DNA from: G963665405 sp963665405
GTDB taxonomy: Bacteria; Chloroflexota; Dehalococcoidia; Lucifugimonadales; G963665405
Assembly (NCBI GenBank): GCA_963665405.2
Contig: CAXXUH010000004.1
Span: 248,001 to 312,000, forward strand
Direction of reading: 5' to 3'
Length of the DNA: 64,000 bases
Part shown: one piece after another, positions 33,648 through 42,466 of the stretch
Layout of the letters: every line of letters starts with the position of its first letter
How positions within the stretch are numbered: position 1 is the first letter of the stretch
Made by a program: the position numbers and the translations under genes
The notes under the pieces: model-generated
The model's input: only the letters and a program-made list of their open reading frames with translations
Databases searched by the model: none
What the model was told of the DNA's origin: nothing

Positions 33648-36035
33648 ATGCCAAAGCAGGTAAGAGTATTCTATGCATACCCACATGAACCTAGGAACGT
33701 CGGTGAAACGATCTCTTCGACCATAAGTAAGCTAAAAGCCGACGGTGCACTCAAGAAGTACAATATCCGCTTCAGACCATGGCCGGACAATGCTGTATCT
33801 GGAAAGCACCTCGTTACAACGGTTCTGGGGCAAGTCGATCGGAATCACGTATTCGCCTGCGACCTAACCTACCCAAACCCGAATGTAAGTTTCGAACTTG
33901 GCTACGCAATTGCAAGGTTCAAGCGTGTCTTTACTTCATTAAATCCAAGCATCGATGAGGCGGCAAGGGCCTATAAGCGTATTTACTTCAGTTTGCTAAA
34001 CATGGGGTATACAGGTTACGACAACCACGAGAGTCTTGCTGATTCCTTCCTACAAGAGAAGCCTTGGACAAGTCTCGATCAGACTTTGCTTGACTACCGT
34101 CATAGGCAACAGATGCCCCGCCTTGAAGACCCGACTCTCCTGTATGTTAAGCCTCCTTTGAACTCCGACAGTGTTATTGCAATTCAGGAGGAGTTTAAGA
34201 GATCGCTCTTCAGCGAATCGATTATCGTCGATGATCCTAATGAATACTCATCCCAAATACTGGAATGGTACACGGACAAAATCCTGACTGCTGATGCCGT
34301 TATTGTCCATCTGTTGAGTACGGACCATGTCAGACACAGTTCCCATAATTTAAAGGCTTCCATCGTGGCTGGATTGGCACATGGCTTCCGGCGGCCCATG
34401 ATAATGTTGGCGCATGCCCCGTACGAGCCACCAGTTGACTATCAAGAATGGCTTAGCGTCCATGACACAGCCGAGGCCTGCGTAGCACGAGCCAAGACAT
34501 GGCTTGGTGAAGTCGGTAACAATCTGCCTCATCAGAGGGCGCGCAGGCGACGTGTTGGGAGCCGTACCTCAAGGCAGATGGATCTCCGCTCCCTGTTTCT
34601 AGGGGACGTCGTAGCAGAACACGAAGCTCACAGGCTGTACGACTATTTTGTAGAAACTAGCTCCTTCTACCAAGCTATAGATAGCCCACTAACGATTCTT
34701 CTGGGCCGAAGAGGAACCGGCAAAACAGCAATTCTCTACGCCATAGACAGTGAATTGAACAGTACGACAAGCAATCATGTTACCGTCTTGAAACCGGTTG
34801 GCTATGAAACGCACGGTCTGATTCGAGTCTTAGAGGAAATTCGACAGCGTTCTGAACGAGGCTTTCTGATCGAGAGTCTTTGGAAGTATCTCATCTATAG
34901 TGAAATCGCTACTTCAGTGGCCATGAAGATACGTAACCGTCCAGTTTATCAAGCACGAACAATTGAGGAAGAGGCGTTCCTAGACTATTGTGATGCCAAC
35001 GCGGCAGTCTTCATGCCACCGTTTTCTGAGCGTATCGAGAACGCTGTATTCTCGCTGGAAGGCGTTGGCAAGACCGTCGATGCGGGCGAGCAACGACTCA
35101 GAATAAGCGAATACTTGCATAGCGCATTAATAAACGAGCTTCGCAAGCATCTCGGCGTTGTGTTGACGGAATCGAATAGTCTAACGTTGCTTATCGATGG
35201 TCTAGATGAACCATTGGGACCTGGCGAGCACGTTACTCATCTAGCCGAGCTTATTGGAGGACTCCTAGGCGTGGTTCAATACATACCTCACGACTTTCGG
35301 CGTTCCAGCAGTAGGCTTAAGCCCGTCAACGCCAAAGTAACGTTATTGTTGCGAAGTGACATCTTCGCGTTCATACAGCACTTGATTCCTGAACAAGACA
35401 AGCTGCCGATTGTACGAGTGATATGGGACAGTCAGGAGCTATTGCTGCGAGTCCTGGAAGAGAGGATGCTCCATGGTGCGCCGAGGCAACGCACCACTGC
35501 AGATGTATGGGCTGGACTGTTCCCCGCCGAAGTTGTTGGTGTGACCTGCTCGGAGTTCATTCTGCGCACCGTTCTTCCTCGTCCTCCTGACCTAATCCAT
35601 TTGGTAAAGGCAGCCGTCAGCAAAGCGATCAATCGGGGAGGCGAAAGAGTTTTGCAGGATGACCTTTTGGCAGCTCGAGAACAGTATTCCCAATACGCCT
35701 TTGACTCGATTCTTAAAGAGGATGATCCTGGTAAGGGAAAACTTGAGGAGGTGCTCTACGAGTTCGCCGGGGTGACGGCGGAATTGAAGCTGGAGGAGAT
35801 TGAATCCCTCTTCGCCTCGGCAGGAGTCGAAAGTGCAGATGTCGAATTCTACCTTAACCTTCTCTGCGATATCAGTTTCCTTGGCATAGAAACGACGACT
35901 GGCTTCCGGTATTCTGGCCACGAAGAGGAGCGTCGTAGTTGGAGAAATGTTGCAACGGTGCTCGCCGCTAAGGACGACAGAAATGAGAGGTTTGCCATTA
36001 ATCCAACATTCTATCAGGTCTTGCAGATCGAATGA
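33648..36035 (+). CDS. P-loop ATPase (Sll1717-like) with two TIR/deoxyribosyltransferase-like N-terminal domains
   Basis: 795 residues, codon usage clearly AT-richer than all neighbours, so recently acquired. Domain 1 (about 3-130) starts VRVFYAYPHEPRNVGET and has FACDLTYPNPNVSFELGYAI, the D-L-T-x2-N-P-N-V-x2-E-L-G pattern of TIR-like and nucleoside-deoxyribosyltransferase-like folds. Domain 2 (about 160-290) repeats the layout (ADAVIVHLL, then IVAGLAHGFRRPMIML). A linker leads to an NTPase: Walker A GRRGTGKT (353-360), Walker B LLIDGLDEP (about 513-521), sensor-like TLLLRSDIF, and helical C-terminus. This is the layout of NTPase-type anti-phage proteins with an NAD- or nucleotide-cleaving effector. 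It stands alone as a single gene. Defence function is inferred. Confidence 0.7.
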   Translation: MPKQVRVFYAYPHEPRNVGETISSTISKLKADGALKKYNIRFRPWPDNAVSGKHLVTTVLGQVDRNHVFACDLTYPNPNVSFELGYAIARFKRVFTSLNPSIDEAARAYKRIYFSLLNMGYTGYDNHESLADSFLQEKPWTSLDQTLLDYRHRQQMPRLEDPTLLYVKPPLNSDSVIAIQEEFKRSLFSESIIVDDPNEYSSQILEWYTDKILTADAVIVHLLSTDHVRHSSHNLKASIVAGLAHGFRRPMIMLAHAPYEPPVDYQEWLSVHDTAEACVARAKTWLGEVGNNLPHQRARRRRVGSRTSRQMDLRSLFLGDVVAEHEAHRLYDYFVETSSFYQAIDSPLTILLGRRGTGKTAILYAIDSELNSTTSNHVTVLKPVGYETHGLIRVLEEIRQRSERGFLIESLWKYLIYSEIATSVAMKIRNRPVYQARTIEEEAFLDYCDANAAVFMPPFSERIENAVFSLEGVGKTVDAGEQRLRISEYLHSALINELRKHLGVVLTESNSLTLLIDGLDEPLGPGEHVTHLAELIGGLLGVVQYIPHDFRRSSSRLKPVNAKVTLLLRSDIFAFIQHLIPEQDKLPIVRVIWDSQELLLRVLEERMLHGAPRQRTTADVWAGLFPAEVVGVTCSEFILRTVLPRPPDLIHLVKAAVSKAINRGGERVLQDDLLAAREQYSQYAFDSILKEDDPGKGKLEEVLYEFAGVTAELKLEEIESLFASAGVESADVEFYLNLLCDISFLGIETTTGFRYSGHEEERRSWRNVATVLAAKDDRNERFAINPTFYQVLQIE

Positions 36036-36171
36036 CTTTCCGTGCCGCGTAGGTGTCGGGTGCCGATGTGCAACGCCGATAATGACGGATAAGGGTGTTC
36101 ATGTGAGGGCCTTTATAGAGGCCCCCTAAAATTCGCAGTAATTGATTAGGGGGATCGGCGGTCAATAACGT
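36036..36171. other. junction between defence-like gene and phage segment
   Basis: No gene. A run GGCCTTTATAGAGGCCCCC (about 36108-36126) forms a short hairpin (GGCCT/AGGCC) that may terminate the ATPase transcript. The right border is where ParB-like coding resumes. Confidence 0.35.
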
Positions 36172-36717
36172 TTGATATATGGTGACCGGATCATTAGCGG
36201 TCACCACCGCGTTGAGGCAGCGATGAAGGCAGGCATTGTAGAAGCCGATTGCCTGTCCATTGAGGGTGAGGTAGACGAAGGGCGGCTGACGGCCATCCAG
36301 CTATCTCACAATTCCTTAGCCGGCGAGGATGACCCGGAGGTGCTGCGGCAGATGCTGGAGAGCCTCTTGCCATTGGAGCAGGCCTACGCTGCCGTTCTGG
36401 ACATGGAGGTGCCGAAGCCTCCTCCCCTGCGTCCATCCATTGGTACGCCGGACACAGTGACGGTTGCAGTCACGTTCACTCCGCCGGATGTTGAAGAGAT
36501 ACGCCGTGTTGCCGATTTGTCGCTGTTTGCCCAGATCGAACCCCTGGACCAGATGCGCGATTTCCTTGAGGCTGTATTTGCGGTAAAATTGCAGACGACC
36601 AGCACCAACCGCTTGGGCAAGCCGGGCGTACTCACGACGATGGCTCGGCTGTCGCAGTGGGCGTTGGAGAACGGGTATCTCGATTCTGAGCGTGGGAAGG
36701 ATTCCAGCAAAGGGTAG
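36172..36717 (+). pseudogene. C-terminal part of phage ParB-like protein
   Basis: The frame opens with IYGDRIISGHHRVEAAMKAG, the G-x-H-R core of ParB-like nuclease domains, with nothing of the preceding ~40 residues. It continues through TAIQLSHNSLAGEDDPEVLR and a long C-terminal region. The missing N-terminus fits the fragment at 31287-31380. It ends four bases before the terminase small subunit ATG, the usual phage order. Confidence 0.65.
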
Positions 36718-36720
36718 GTT

Positions 36721-37200
36721 ATGGCTAGACCGACAAAGTTGACGCCGGAAGTTCATGAGGCCATCGTTGATGGAATCAACGCTGGGCTGACATTTCGGCT
36801 TTCATGCGCACGTGCCGGGGTGACGCCCGCCACCTTCTACAATTGGTTGAAGAAGGGTGAGGTTGCTCAGAGTGGCGCGTTGATGGAGTTTTTTAATGCT
36901 GTAGAGCGCGCGAAGGCGGATTCGGCTCTGAGGCTGATATCGCAGATCACGCTACAGGCACCGGCGGATTGGCGGGCGGCGGCGTTCATCTTGGAGCGAC
37001 GGTTCCCAGACGACTACGGTAGGCGTGCCGAGTTGACGGGTAAGGCAGGCAGGCCGGTGCAGGTGGATACCAAGGTCCAGACCCAGCACGTCTTTCAACC
37101 GTCGCCGGAAGCGTGGGACCAGGTACTGCGGAAACGGGCTGAGTTCGAGAGGCTACGAGATGGCGACAGAGACGAATATACCTCCCCTGACAGTCTCTAA
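36721..37200 (+). CDS. phage terminase small subunit-like protein
   Basis: 159 residues; AGGGTAGG precedes the ATG. N-terminal HTH (LTPEVHEAIVDGINAGLTF, then CARAGVTPATFYNWLKKG) as in terminase small subunits, followed by an oligomerisation-type helical region and a flexible acidic tail. In packaging it recognises phage DNA and feeds the large subunit. It overlaps the terminase large subunit start by 41 bp. The ORF is complete although downstream phage genes are broken. Confidence 0.75.
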   Translation: MARPTKLTPEVHEAIVDGINAGLTFRLSCARAGVTPATFYNWLKKGEVAQSGALMEFFNAVERAKADSALRLISQITLQAPADWRAAAFILERRFPDDYGRRAELTGKAGRPVQVDTKVQTQHVFQPSPEAWDQVLRKRAEFERLRDGDRDEYTSPDSL

Positions 37201-37534
37201 TCCGTGGTGGGGACATGACCCATCTGATAAGCAGCTTGAGGCACTCTGGGCCTATGAGGAGTGTCCTGATCTCTTTTACGGTGGGGCTGCTGGCCCGGGC
37301 AAGACGAGTTACCTGCTCATGGCTGCTGTCCAGTACGTCCACCATCCTCACTACCGGGCCCTGATACTCCGCAAGACATATGCTGATCTAAGCCTCCCGA
37401 ACGCCATCATGGATCGTGCAATATCCTGGTGGGATGGGGTGGAGGGCGCTAGATTCAGCTACTCCGATAAGACGTGCTATTTTCCTTCGGGGGCCCGCCG
37501 ACTTTGCCAAGGCGTTCCTCGAACGTCATGCTGA
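37160..37534 (+). pseudogene. terminase large subunit, N-terminal fragment
   Basis: Begins SDKQLEALWAYEECPDLFYG and contains the ATPase Walker A GGAAGPGKTSYLLMA (about 41-55) and the LILRKTYADLS motif. Coding sense is lost after YFPSGA (about 37495); the remaining ~13 codons are from another frame or gene. The nuclease half of a terminase appears 600 bp downstream. Confidence 0.75.
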
Positions 37535-37561
37535 ATCGTGTGGAACAGGGAGGAATAGATA

Positions 37562-38128
37562 ATGGACAGTTATGAGCGCCACGAGTTCAGCGATGTCTAT
37601 CCCCATTGGGTAGTCAACGACATGGTGGCTGACATGCGGGAGCACGGCTGGGACGGTCCGCCAATCCTGCTGTACGAGGGCAAGATACTTGATGGTTTTC
37701 ATCGGTCCTCTGCGGCGATGATAGCCGAAGTGGAGGCTGTATTCGAGGAGTTCCACGGAACGCGCATCGAGGCGGCCCGAAAGGTCTACCGGGCTAACCT
37801 GTACCGAGAGATGACCGCCGGGCAGCGTGCGGCGTGCAAGATCAAGCTCATGGAGCTGGCGGGGACAATGTTGCTTGATCAAGGTGGCAATAGGCGATCT
37901 GAAGATTTCAAGAGGAACCAGGTTCCGGTTGAAAATGTACCGGAACCCTTGCCCGTCTACGAGTCGATACGATCCGCCTCAACCCCTGTCAACGAAGAAG
38001 AGCCTCGTTTCTTCACCGCCGATGAGATGGCGTCGGTGACTGGTGTGTCTGAGCGGACGGTGCGGGACATTCACACGGCTGAGAAGGGGATTGGGATGTG
38101 CAGCTGTCCGGTGGCGTGCTGGACGTGA
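37562..38128 (+). pseudogene. second ParB-like protein, fused into terminase debris
   Basis: 188 residues. It resembles phage ParB-like proteins with a C-terminal HTH: WDGPPILLYEGKILDGFHRS (about 37-56, the ParB G-x-H-R region) and ADEMASVTGVSERTVRDIHT (HTH, about 156-175). The final codons read into a terminase fragment in another frame, so the true C-terminus is missing. It lies between two halves of the terminase large subunit, a position that requires rearrangement. Confidence 0.55.
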
Positions 38129-38660
38129 CGAAGCTCAAGTATTTTACCGCCGGCGAGTTCAGCCAGCGGGTCCGGTATTGGGACCTGGCCGCAACGGAAC
38201 AGAAGGAAGGGGTTGACCCCGACTGGACGGCTGGTGTGCTCATGGGAGTTGAGGACGGGGCGTACCAGGTGCAGGATGTGCAGCGGTTCCGCGTTGGGCC
38301 TGCTGAGGTGGAGGAGCGCATCGGGAGTCAGGCAGCGATAGATGGGCCCACCGTGCCGGTGCGTATCGAGCAGGAACCGGGCAGCGCTGGGGTGATAGCG
38401 ATGGACCACTACGCCCGGCATGTGCTTCAGGGGCGTGACTTCCAGGGTGTCCGGTCCACTGGCAGCAAGGCAGAGAGGGCTAGGCCTTTTGCCTCTGCCA
38501 TCTCGAACGGGCTGGTGAGCCTGCGCAGTGAGGCTCCCTGGGTGCGCGACCTCACGAACGAGATGAGGAGTTTTCCGTTGGGCACTCATGATGACCAGGT
38601 GGATGCCATGTCCGGCGCCATGAGCGCGCTGACCCAGCAGGATCGTATCCAATCGGTGCT
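38107..38660 (+). pseudogene. terminase large subunit, nuclease-domain fragment
   Basis: The frame contains VRYWDLAATEQKEGVDPDWT, the RNase H-like first strand with its metal-binding Asp, then EQEPGSAGVIAMDHYARHVL and the terminal GTHDDQVDAMSGAMSAL with its acidic pair. This is the C-terminal nuclease of a phage packaging motor lacking its ATPase half. No start codon of its own is convincing. Confidence 0.72.
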
Positions 38661-39420
38661 CCCTAGGAGCGTGGTGCAGCGCTGCGTGGACGCCTACCTC
38701 AAGCACGAACGGGACATCTCGCGCATCATTGCCACCGAGCGGCCGTTCGTGGGGTTCCGCATTGCCGAGAGCGGTGCAGACCGCACGTCCATGGTGACAC
38801 GGCGCGGTCCGGTTATTGTCGCGGCTGAGCAGTGGGACGTGTCAGCGCTAGACTCGTTGGAGCGAGTGGACCGGCATTGTCGAGAGGTGGGCGCCCTGGG
38901 CCTCTACCACGACGCAGGAGGGTCCGGGGCCGGTATCCGTACCAGTCCTCCGGCAAATGTGGCGAGAACGGCAGTTATCACAGTACCCGGTGTTCGGCGT
39001 CAACTTCGGCGCTGCTCCCGAGGGGGGCAACATGGAGTTTGTGCGGGGGCAGACCAACGCGCAGTATTTCGCCCGACGCAGCTCGCAGTTGGGCTGGTCG
39101 TTGCGGCTGAGAGCCGTCAGGACCAAGCGGCTGATGGAGGGGGAGGATATCGACTTGAGCACGTGCTTGGTGATCACCCCAGCGATTGAGGGCCTGGAAA
39201 GATTCCTAGCCCAGCTCTCGCAGCCGGAGTTCGACGAGACTTCGACAGGGAAGGTCGAGATTCCTACCTCAACAACCTGTGCTGGAATCAGATTGACGGG
39301 CGCTATGCTTCCATGGCTAAGGACTTGGCCCTGGTGGTGGGCGCTGCAACGCTCAAGGATTTGGGGAGCACGTACAGGAATGCCAGCGTGGACCGGAGCG
39401 CCCTGGATCATGCTGCACGG
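38661..39420 (+). pseudogene. second terminase-type nuclease fragment, frameshifted
   Basis: A different terminase C-terminus: FVGFRIAESGADRTSMVTRR (RNase H-like start) and GALGLYHDAGGSGAGIR. Then, one frame over after about 38945, come YPVFGVNFGAAPEGGNMEF and QLGWSLRLRAVRTKRLMEG. At least one frameshift and a later change of frame near 39240. Two distinct terminase nuclease remnants side by side indicate that more than one phage contributed to this island. Confidence 0.6.
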
Positions 39421-39530
39421 GTTTGGCGCCAATATGCAGGACCTGGCCGGTTTGGCCCCGGCCATCGAGTCTGAGGGGTATGTTTACGCGTGCCCCAATG
39501 CGCCCATTCCCTTTAATCTGGGACTGGGAC
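39410..39530 (+). pseudogene. alpha/beta-hydrolase (carboxylesterase-like) fragment
   Basis: About 40 codons reading MLHGFGANMQDLAGLAPAIE followed by GYVYACPNAPIPFNLGLG. These match the N-terminal core (oxyanion LHGFG turn) of phospholipase/carboxylesterase family proteins. The match ends abruptly at both sides in phage sequence. It is a short patch of a chromosomal-type gene inside prophage debris. Confidence 0.5.
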
Positions 39531-39862
39531 AGGAAGCCGCCGGCGTCACTGGTGGAGCTGGTGTCAGTAGCCAGCCAGGAAGTGTACAGCGCGTGTGGGC
39601 TGAATCAGGCGCTTTGGGGAGGCTCTCAGGCGGCGGCGGTGAGGGAAGCATGGCGTCTGTGCCTGTTCGGTGTCCTATCACCCCTGGGGCGGCTGGTGGA
39701 GGCCGAGCTGCAGGAGAAGCTAGAGGACACCGTGACGCCTCCTGGCAGGAGCTAAGGGCCTCAGACCTGAGCGGGCGGGCCAGGGCCTTCCAAAGCATGG
39801 TGGGCGGCGGCATGGAAGTTGAGCGGGCGGCGGGCCTGGCCGGACTGACGGGTGTTGCCTGA
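39531..39862 (+). pseudogene. phage portal protein C-terminal fragment
   Basis: One frame gives LVELVSVASQEVYSACGLN and AAAVREAWRLCLFGVLSPLG, typical of HK97-type portal C-termini. After a frameshift near 39740 the other frame gives SWQELRASDLSGRARAFQSM and VERAAGLAGL. The N-terminal two thirds are absent. Confidence 0.6.
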
Positions 39863-39876
39863 AGGGAAGCAAACTT

Positions 39877-40269
39877 GTGGTGCTGGAAGTGGTAACAAGA
39901 ACGGCGGGTAGGTCAATTCATAGCTATAATAGAAGTGCTTTGGTACCTCGCCAGGGCACCGACGCCGAGATGTCTGCAGCCGCCTACGCGACGGCGAACA
40001 CGGGCGGCTTCTGGACAAACAAGCGGATGCCCGACAAGGCGAACCACGTCGCGCAGGCGATCCTCTACCGCAAGGGCAGGTCCATGATGGGCGGGGCCGG
40101 GGCGATGAGGACGGCAGTCTGCCCACACTGGAACGAGATCAGCATCGACGACATCTACTCCGGCAGCGCGAAGGCGGAACGGTACTTCACGGTGCACGTA
40201 CTCCTCGGCGACGTGATTCTCGTCCAGCCGGACGCCTACGCGCAGATCGCCTACCGCGTCAGCAGCTAA
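39877..40269 (+). pseudogene. probable major capsid protein C-terminal fragment
   Basis: The ORF contains GTDAEMSAAAYATANTGGFW, VAQAILYRKGRSMM and DDIYSGSAKAERYFTVHVLL, ending GDVILVQPDAYAQIAYRVSS. This end pattern resembles tailed-phage coat proteins, but I cannot name the family with certainty. The first ~25 codons look unrelated, so only the C-terminal part of the coat gene seems present. It sits just before the prohead protease. Confidence 0.4.
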
Positions 40270-40274
40270 GACCA

Positions 40275-40850
40275 ATGGCTGACTATCCGGTCTTCGACGG
40301 CCAGCTTGAAGTCCGGCAGGAGGGCGGCAGGCGCACTCTGACGGGGCGGTTTCCCTATGGCTCACTTGGGACAATCGCCAGCCGTGGCCGCGTTCGCAAG
40401 GAGCGCTTCGAGCCGAGGGCCTTCAGGTTCGCCATAGAGCAGGAACCGGAGCGCCGTCTGGACATCCTCATAGGACACGACTACGGGAAGCCGATAGCCT
40501 CCCGGCAGTCCGGCACCCTGGACATCCGCGACGCAGACGACGCGGTGACGTTCGAGGCGCGACTGCCGGACGATCCACCGCCGTGGGTGCTGGACGCCGA
40601 GAAGGCCGTCGCTGCTGGGTTGACGGTCGGTTTGAGTCCCGGCTTCAGTGTGCCGCCCGCCAACGTCGTGGCGGACGGCGAGCGGCTGGTGGACGAGCCC
40701 GGCAATCCGGGCGTCCAGATACGCAGCATCGCCCACGCGGTGCTCAGGGAGATGTCCGTGGTCACGGCAGCCGTCTATACGGACGCAGGCGTGGACCTGC
40801 GCTCCGATGACATGGTGGTGCGCGACAGGAGACGCAGGCTTTGGCTGTAA
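40275..40850 (+). CDS. HK97-family prohead protease
   Basis: 191 residues. Family motifs: a start strand containing LTGRFPYGSLGTIASRGRVR, then KERFEPRAF, the catalytic His in LIGHDYGKPI (about 64-73) and the catalytic Ser in VGLSPGFSVP (about 120-129), with an acidic residue in the REMSVVTAAVY strand. It matures the procapsid by cutting scaffold and coat. The gene is intact, but coat and portal are fragments, so it is unlikely to have a working partner. Confidence 0.85.
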   Translation: MADYPVFDGQLEVRQEGGRRTLTGRFPYGSLGTIASRGRVRKERFEPRAFRFAIEQEPERRLDILIGHDYGKPIASRQSGTLDIRDADDAVTFEARLPDDPPPWVLDAEKAVAAGLTVGLSPGFSVPPANVVADGERLVDEPGNPGVQIRSIAHAVLREMSVVTAAVYTDAGVDLRSDDMVVRDRRRRLWL

Positions 40851-41749
40851 CACCTGAACAACTGGCCGCAGCACTACGTGTAGGTGACTCTGTCGAAGAG
40901 ACCGCCGAGGTCGAACGGCTGCTTTCCTACGCCACCGAAGCCGTCACCAGGTACGCGCCGAACGCACCGGAGGCCAGTTCCAACGAGGCCGTGATCCGGC
41001 TGGCCTCCTACCTCTTCGACCAGCCCACATCGACCCGTGGTGACCACTATGCGGCTGCGGGTAGGAACAGCGGGGCGTGGGCGATCCTCATGCCCTATCG
41101 CATCAGGCGAGCAGGGTCCATCGGAGAAGCCGTCCAGGCGGCTCGTGCCAGCGGTGCACCGGGCAATCCCGTCACCGATGTTCAAGTATCAGGCACGACG
41201 CTGACCGTGTCCTACGCGGACGGTACTACCAGGACGGCAACGCTTCCGTCTGGTGGTGGTGACGGTACAGACCAGACGGCGCGAGATTCGGCGGCTCAGG
41301 CGTTGGCTGCGGCTCAGGCCGCCCAGTCTGCTGCTGACGGCAAGATCACCGGGGCGGACACCTCTCGGCTGATAGCGGCGCACACCACAGACGCCAACGC
41401 CCACCACGTACCGGCCACCGGCGGCGGCGGGGCTGTTCTGTCCGGTGGTCATACCTTCTCCGCTGGCATCACAGCCGACACCTGGACCGCGACCACCATC
41501 GCGCCGTCGGCAACGGCGACCTTGGTAGCTGTCCAGTGGCAGAACCTCGCAACGGCAGGCGCGGATGATTGGGCGGGAAACATCTTCGACGGGGCGCGGC
41601 TCAGGGCTGGCAAGGTCGGGCGGTGCAACGTGCGAGTTGGCAACTCCACGAGGGTCTACCTGATACGTCTAACAGGCGGGAGCCTGAAGGTGAGCGGCCC
41701 TGCGGCCCAGGCGTCCGAGGGCCTGATACTCAAGGCATGGAGTCTGTAG
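40841..41749 (+). CDS. phage head-tail connector-like protein with fibre-like C-terminus
   Basis: 302 residues from TTG 40841 (AGGAG upstream), overlapping the protease by 10 bp. Residues 1-85 look like a gp6-type connector (VEETAEVERLLSYATEAVTR, then NEAVIRLASYLFDQP). Then comes a segment of TTLTVSYADGTTRTATLPSG type, an alanine/glutamine coiled stretch and a glycine-rich beta region (GGGAVLSGGHTFSAGI) resembling phage fibre or head-decoration proteins. It may be a natural multidomain protein or a fusion. Confidence 0.55.
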   Translation: MAVTPEQLAAALRVGDSVEETAEVERLLSYATEAVTRYAPNAPEASSNEAVIRLASYLFDQPTSTRGDHYAAAGRNSGAWAILMPYRIRRAGSIGEAVQAARASGAPGNPVTDVQVSGTTLTVSYADGTTRTATLPSGGGDGTDQTARDSAAQALAAAQAAQSAADGKITGADTSRLIAAHTTDANAHHVPATGGGGAVLSGGHTFSAGITADTWTATTIAPSATATLVAVQWQNLATAGADDWAGNIFDGARLRAGKVGRCNVRVGNSTRVYLIRLTGGSLKVSGPAAQASEGLILKAWSL

Positions 41750-41752
41750 ACC

Positions 41753-42010
41753 ATGCCACAGGGCCTTGACCGGATCATCACAGTGCGCGTACAGGCGGAA
41801 GGGATGCGAAACGAGCACGGGGAGTTTGTGGAAGGTGCAGTCACGCCTATTCGGGTATGGGCGTCACGGCGCGACCGCGACCTTACCGACATTGCCGAGG
41901 AAGACGGTACACGCGGGGAAGCACGGCGGGACTGGCGGATTCGTTGGCGTGCGGACCTTGCGGGCGCGGCAACGTCCAGTCTCGCGGTAGAGGACGACAG
42001 GCTGGCGTCA
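41753..42010 (+). pseudogene. phage head-tail adaptor, truncated by a transposase fragment
   Basis: Starts MPQGLDRIITVRVQAEGMRN, then PIRVWASRRDRDLTDIAEED, typical of small head-closure/adaptor proteins that follow the connector. Around 42010 coding passes into DNA that reads as an IS transposase on the other strand, so the last ~20-30 residues are missing. Confidence 0.6.
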
Positions 42011-42395
42011 CCTCATGCGCCAGGAGCCGGGTCCGGTTCTTGGCGAACGTCGACTGGTCGAAGGAACCGCCCCGGATGTTCATGTCGAGGAACCACCGGA
42101 AGAGCATGTCGTAGGTCAGCCGTTCGCAGAACTGGCGCTCCGAGCGCACGGAGTAGAGCGCGATCAGCAGACTCGCCTTCAACAGGTGTTCGGGCGGCAC
42201 GGAGGGCCGGCCTCTCCTGGCGTACATGCGGCTGAAGGTGGGCGACAACTCCTGACGCACCCGGTCTGCCAGCGGCTTGATCCGCCGGATCAGGTGTTCC
42301 TGTGGGACCAAGTCCTCGGGGGAGAGCACTACCAGACTCTCGCTCTGCTGGTCGGATGTGCCGCGCATGGCCGCCTCCCGTTCGTGCTGCGCCAA
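42011..42395 (-). pseudogene. N-terminal fragment of an IS5/IS1182-type transposase
   Basis: From ATG 42395 the reverse strand reads LVVLSPEDLVPQEHLIRRIK, then GRPSVPPEHLLKASLLIALY and SFDQSTFAKNRTRLLAHEV. This is the standard N-terminal domain of this transposase group. The catalytic part is missing because the fragment is joined to the phage adaptor gene at about 42010. Confidence 0.8.
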
Positions 42396-42466
42396 GCGTA
42401 ACCAAACGCCTCCCCATCCGCACCTTCGCGTCCCTACCTCTCAGCCGTTTTTCGTCACCCTGCTAG

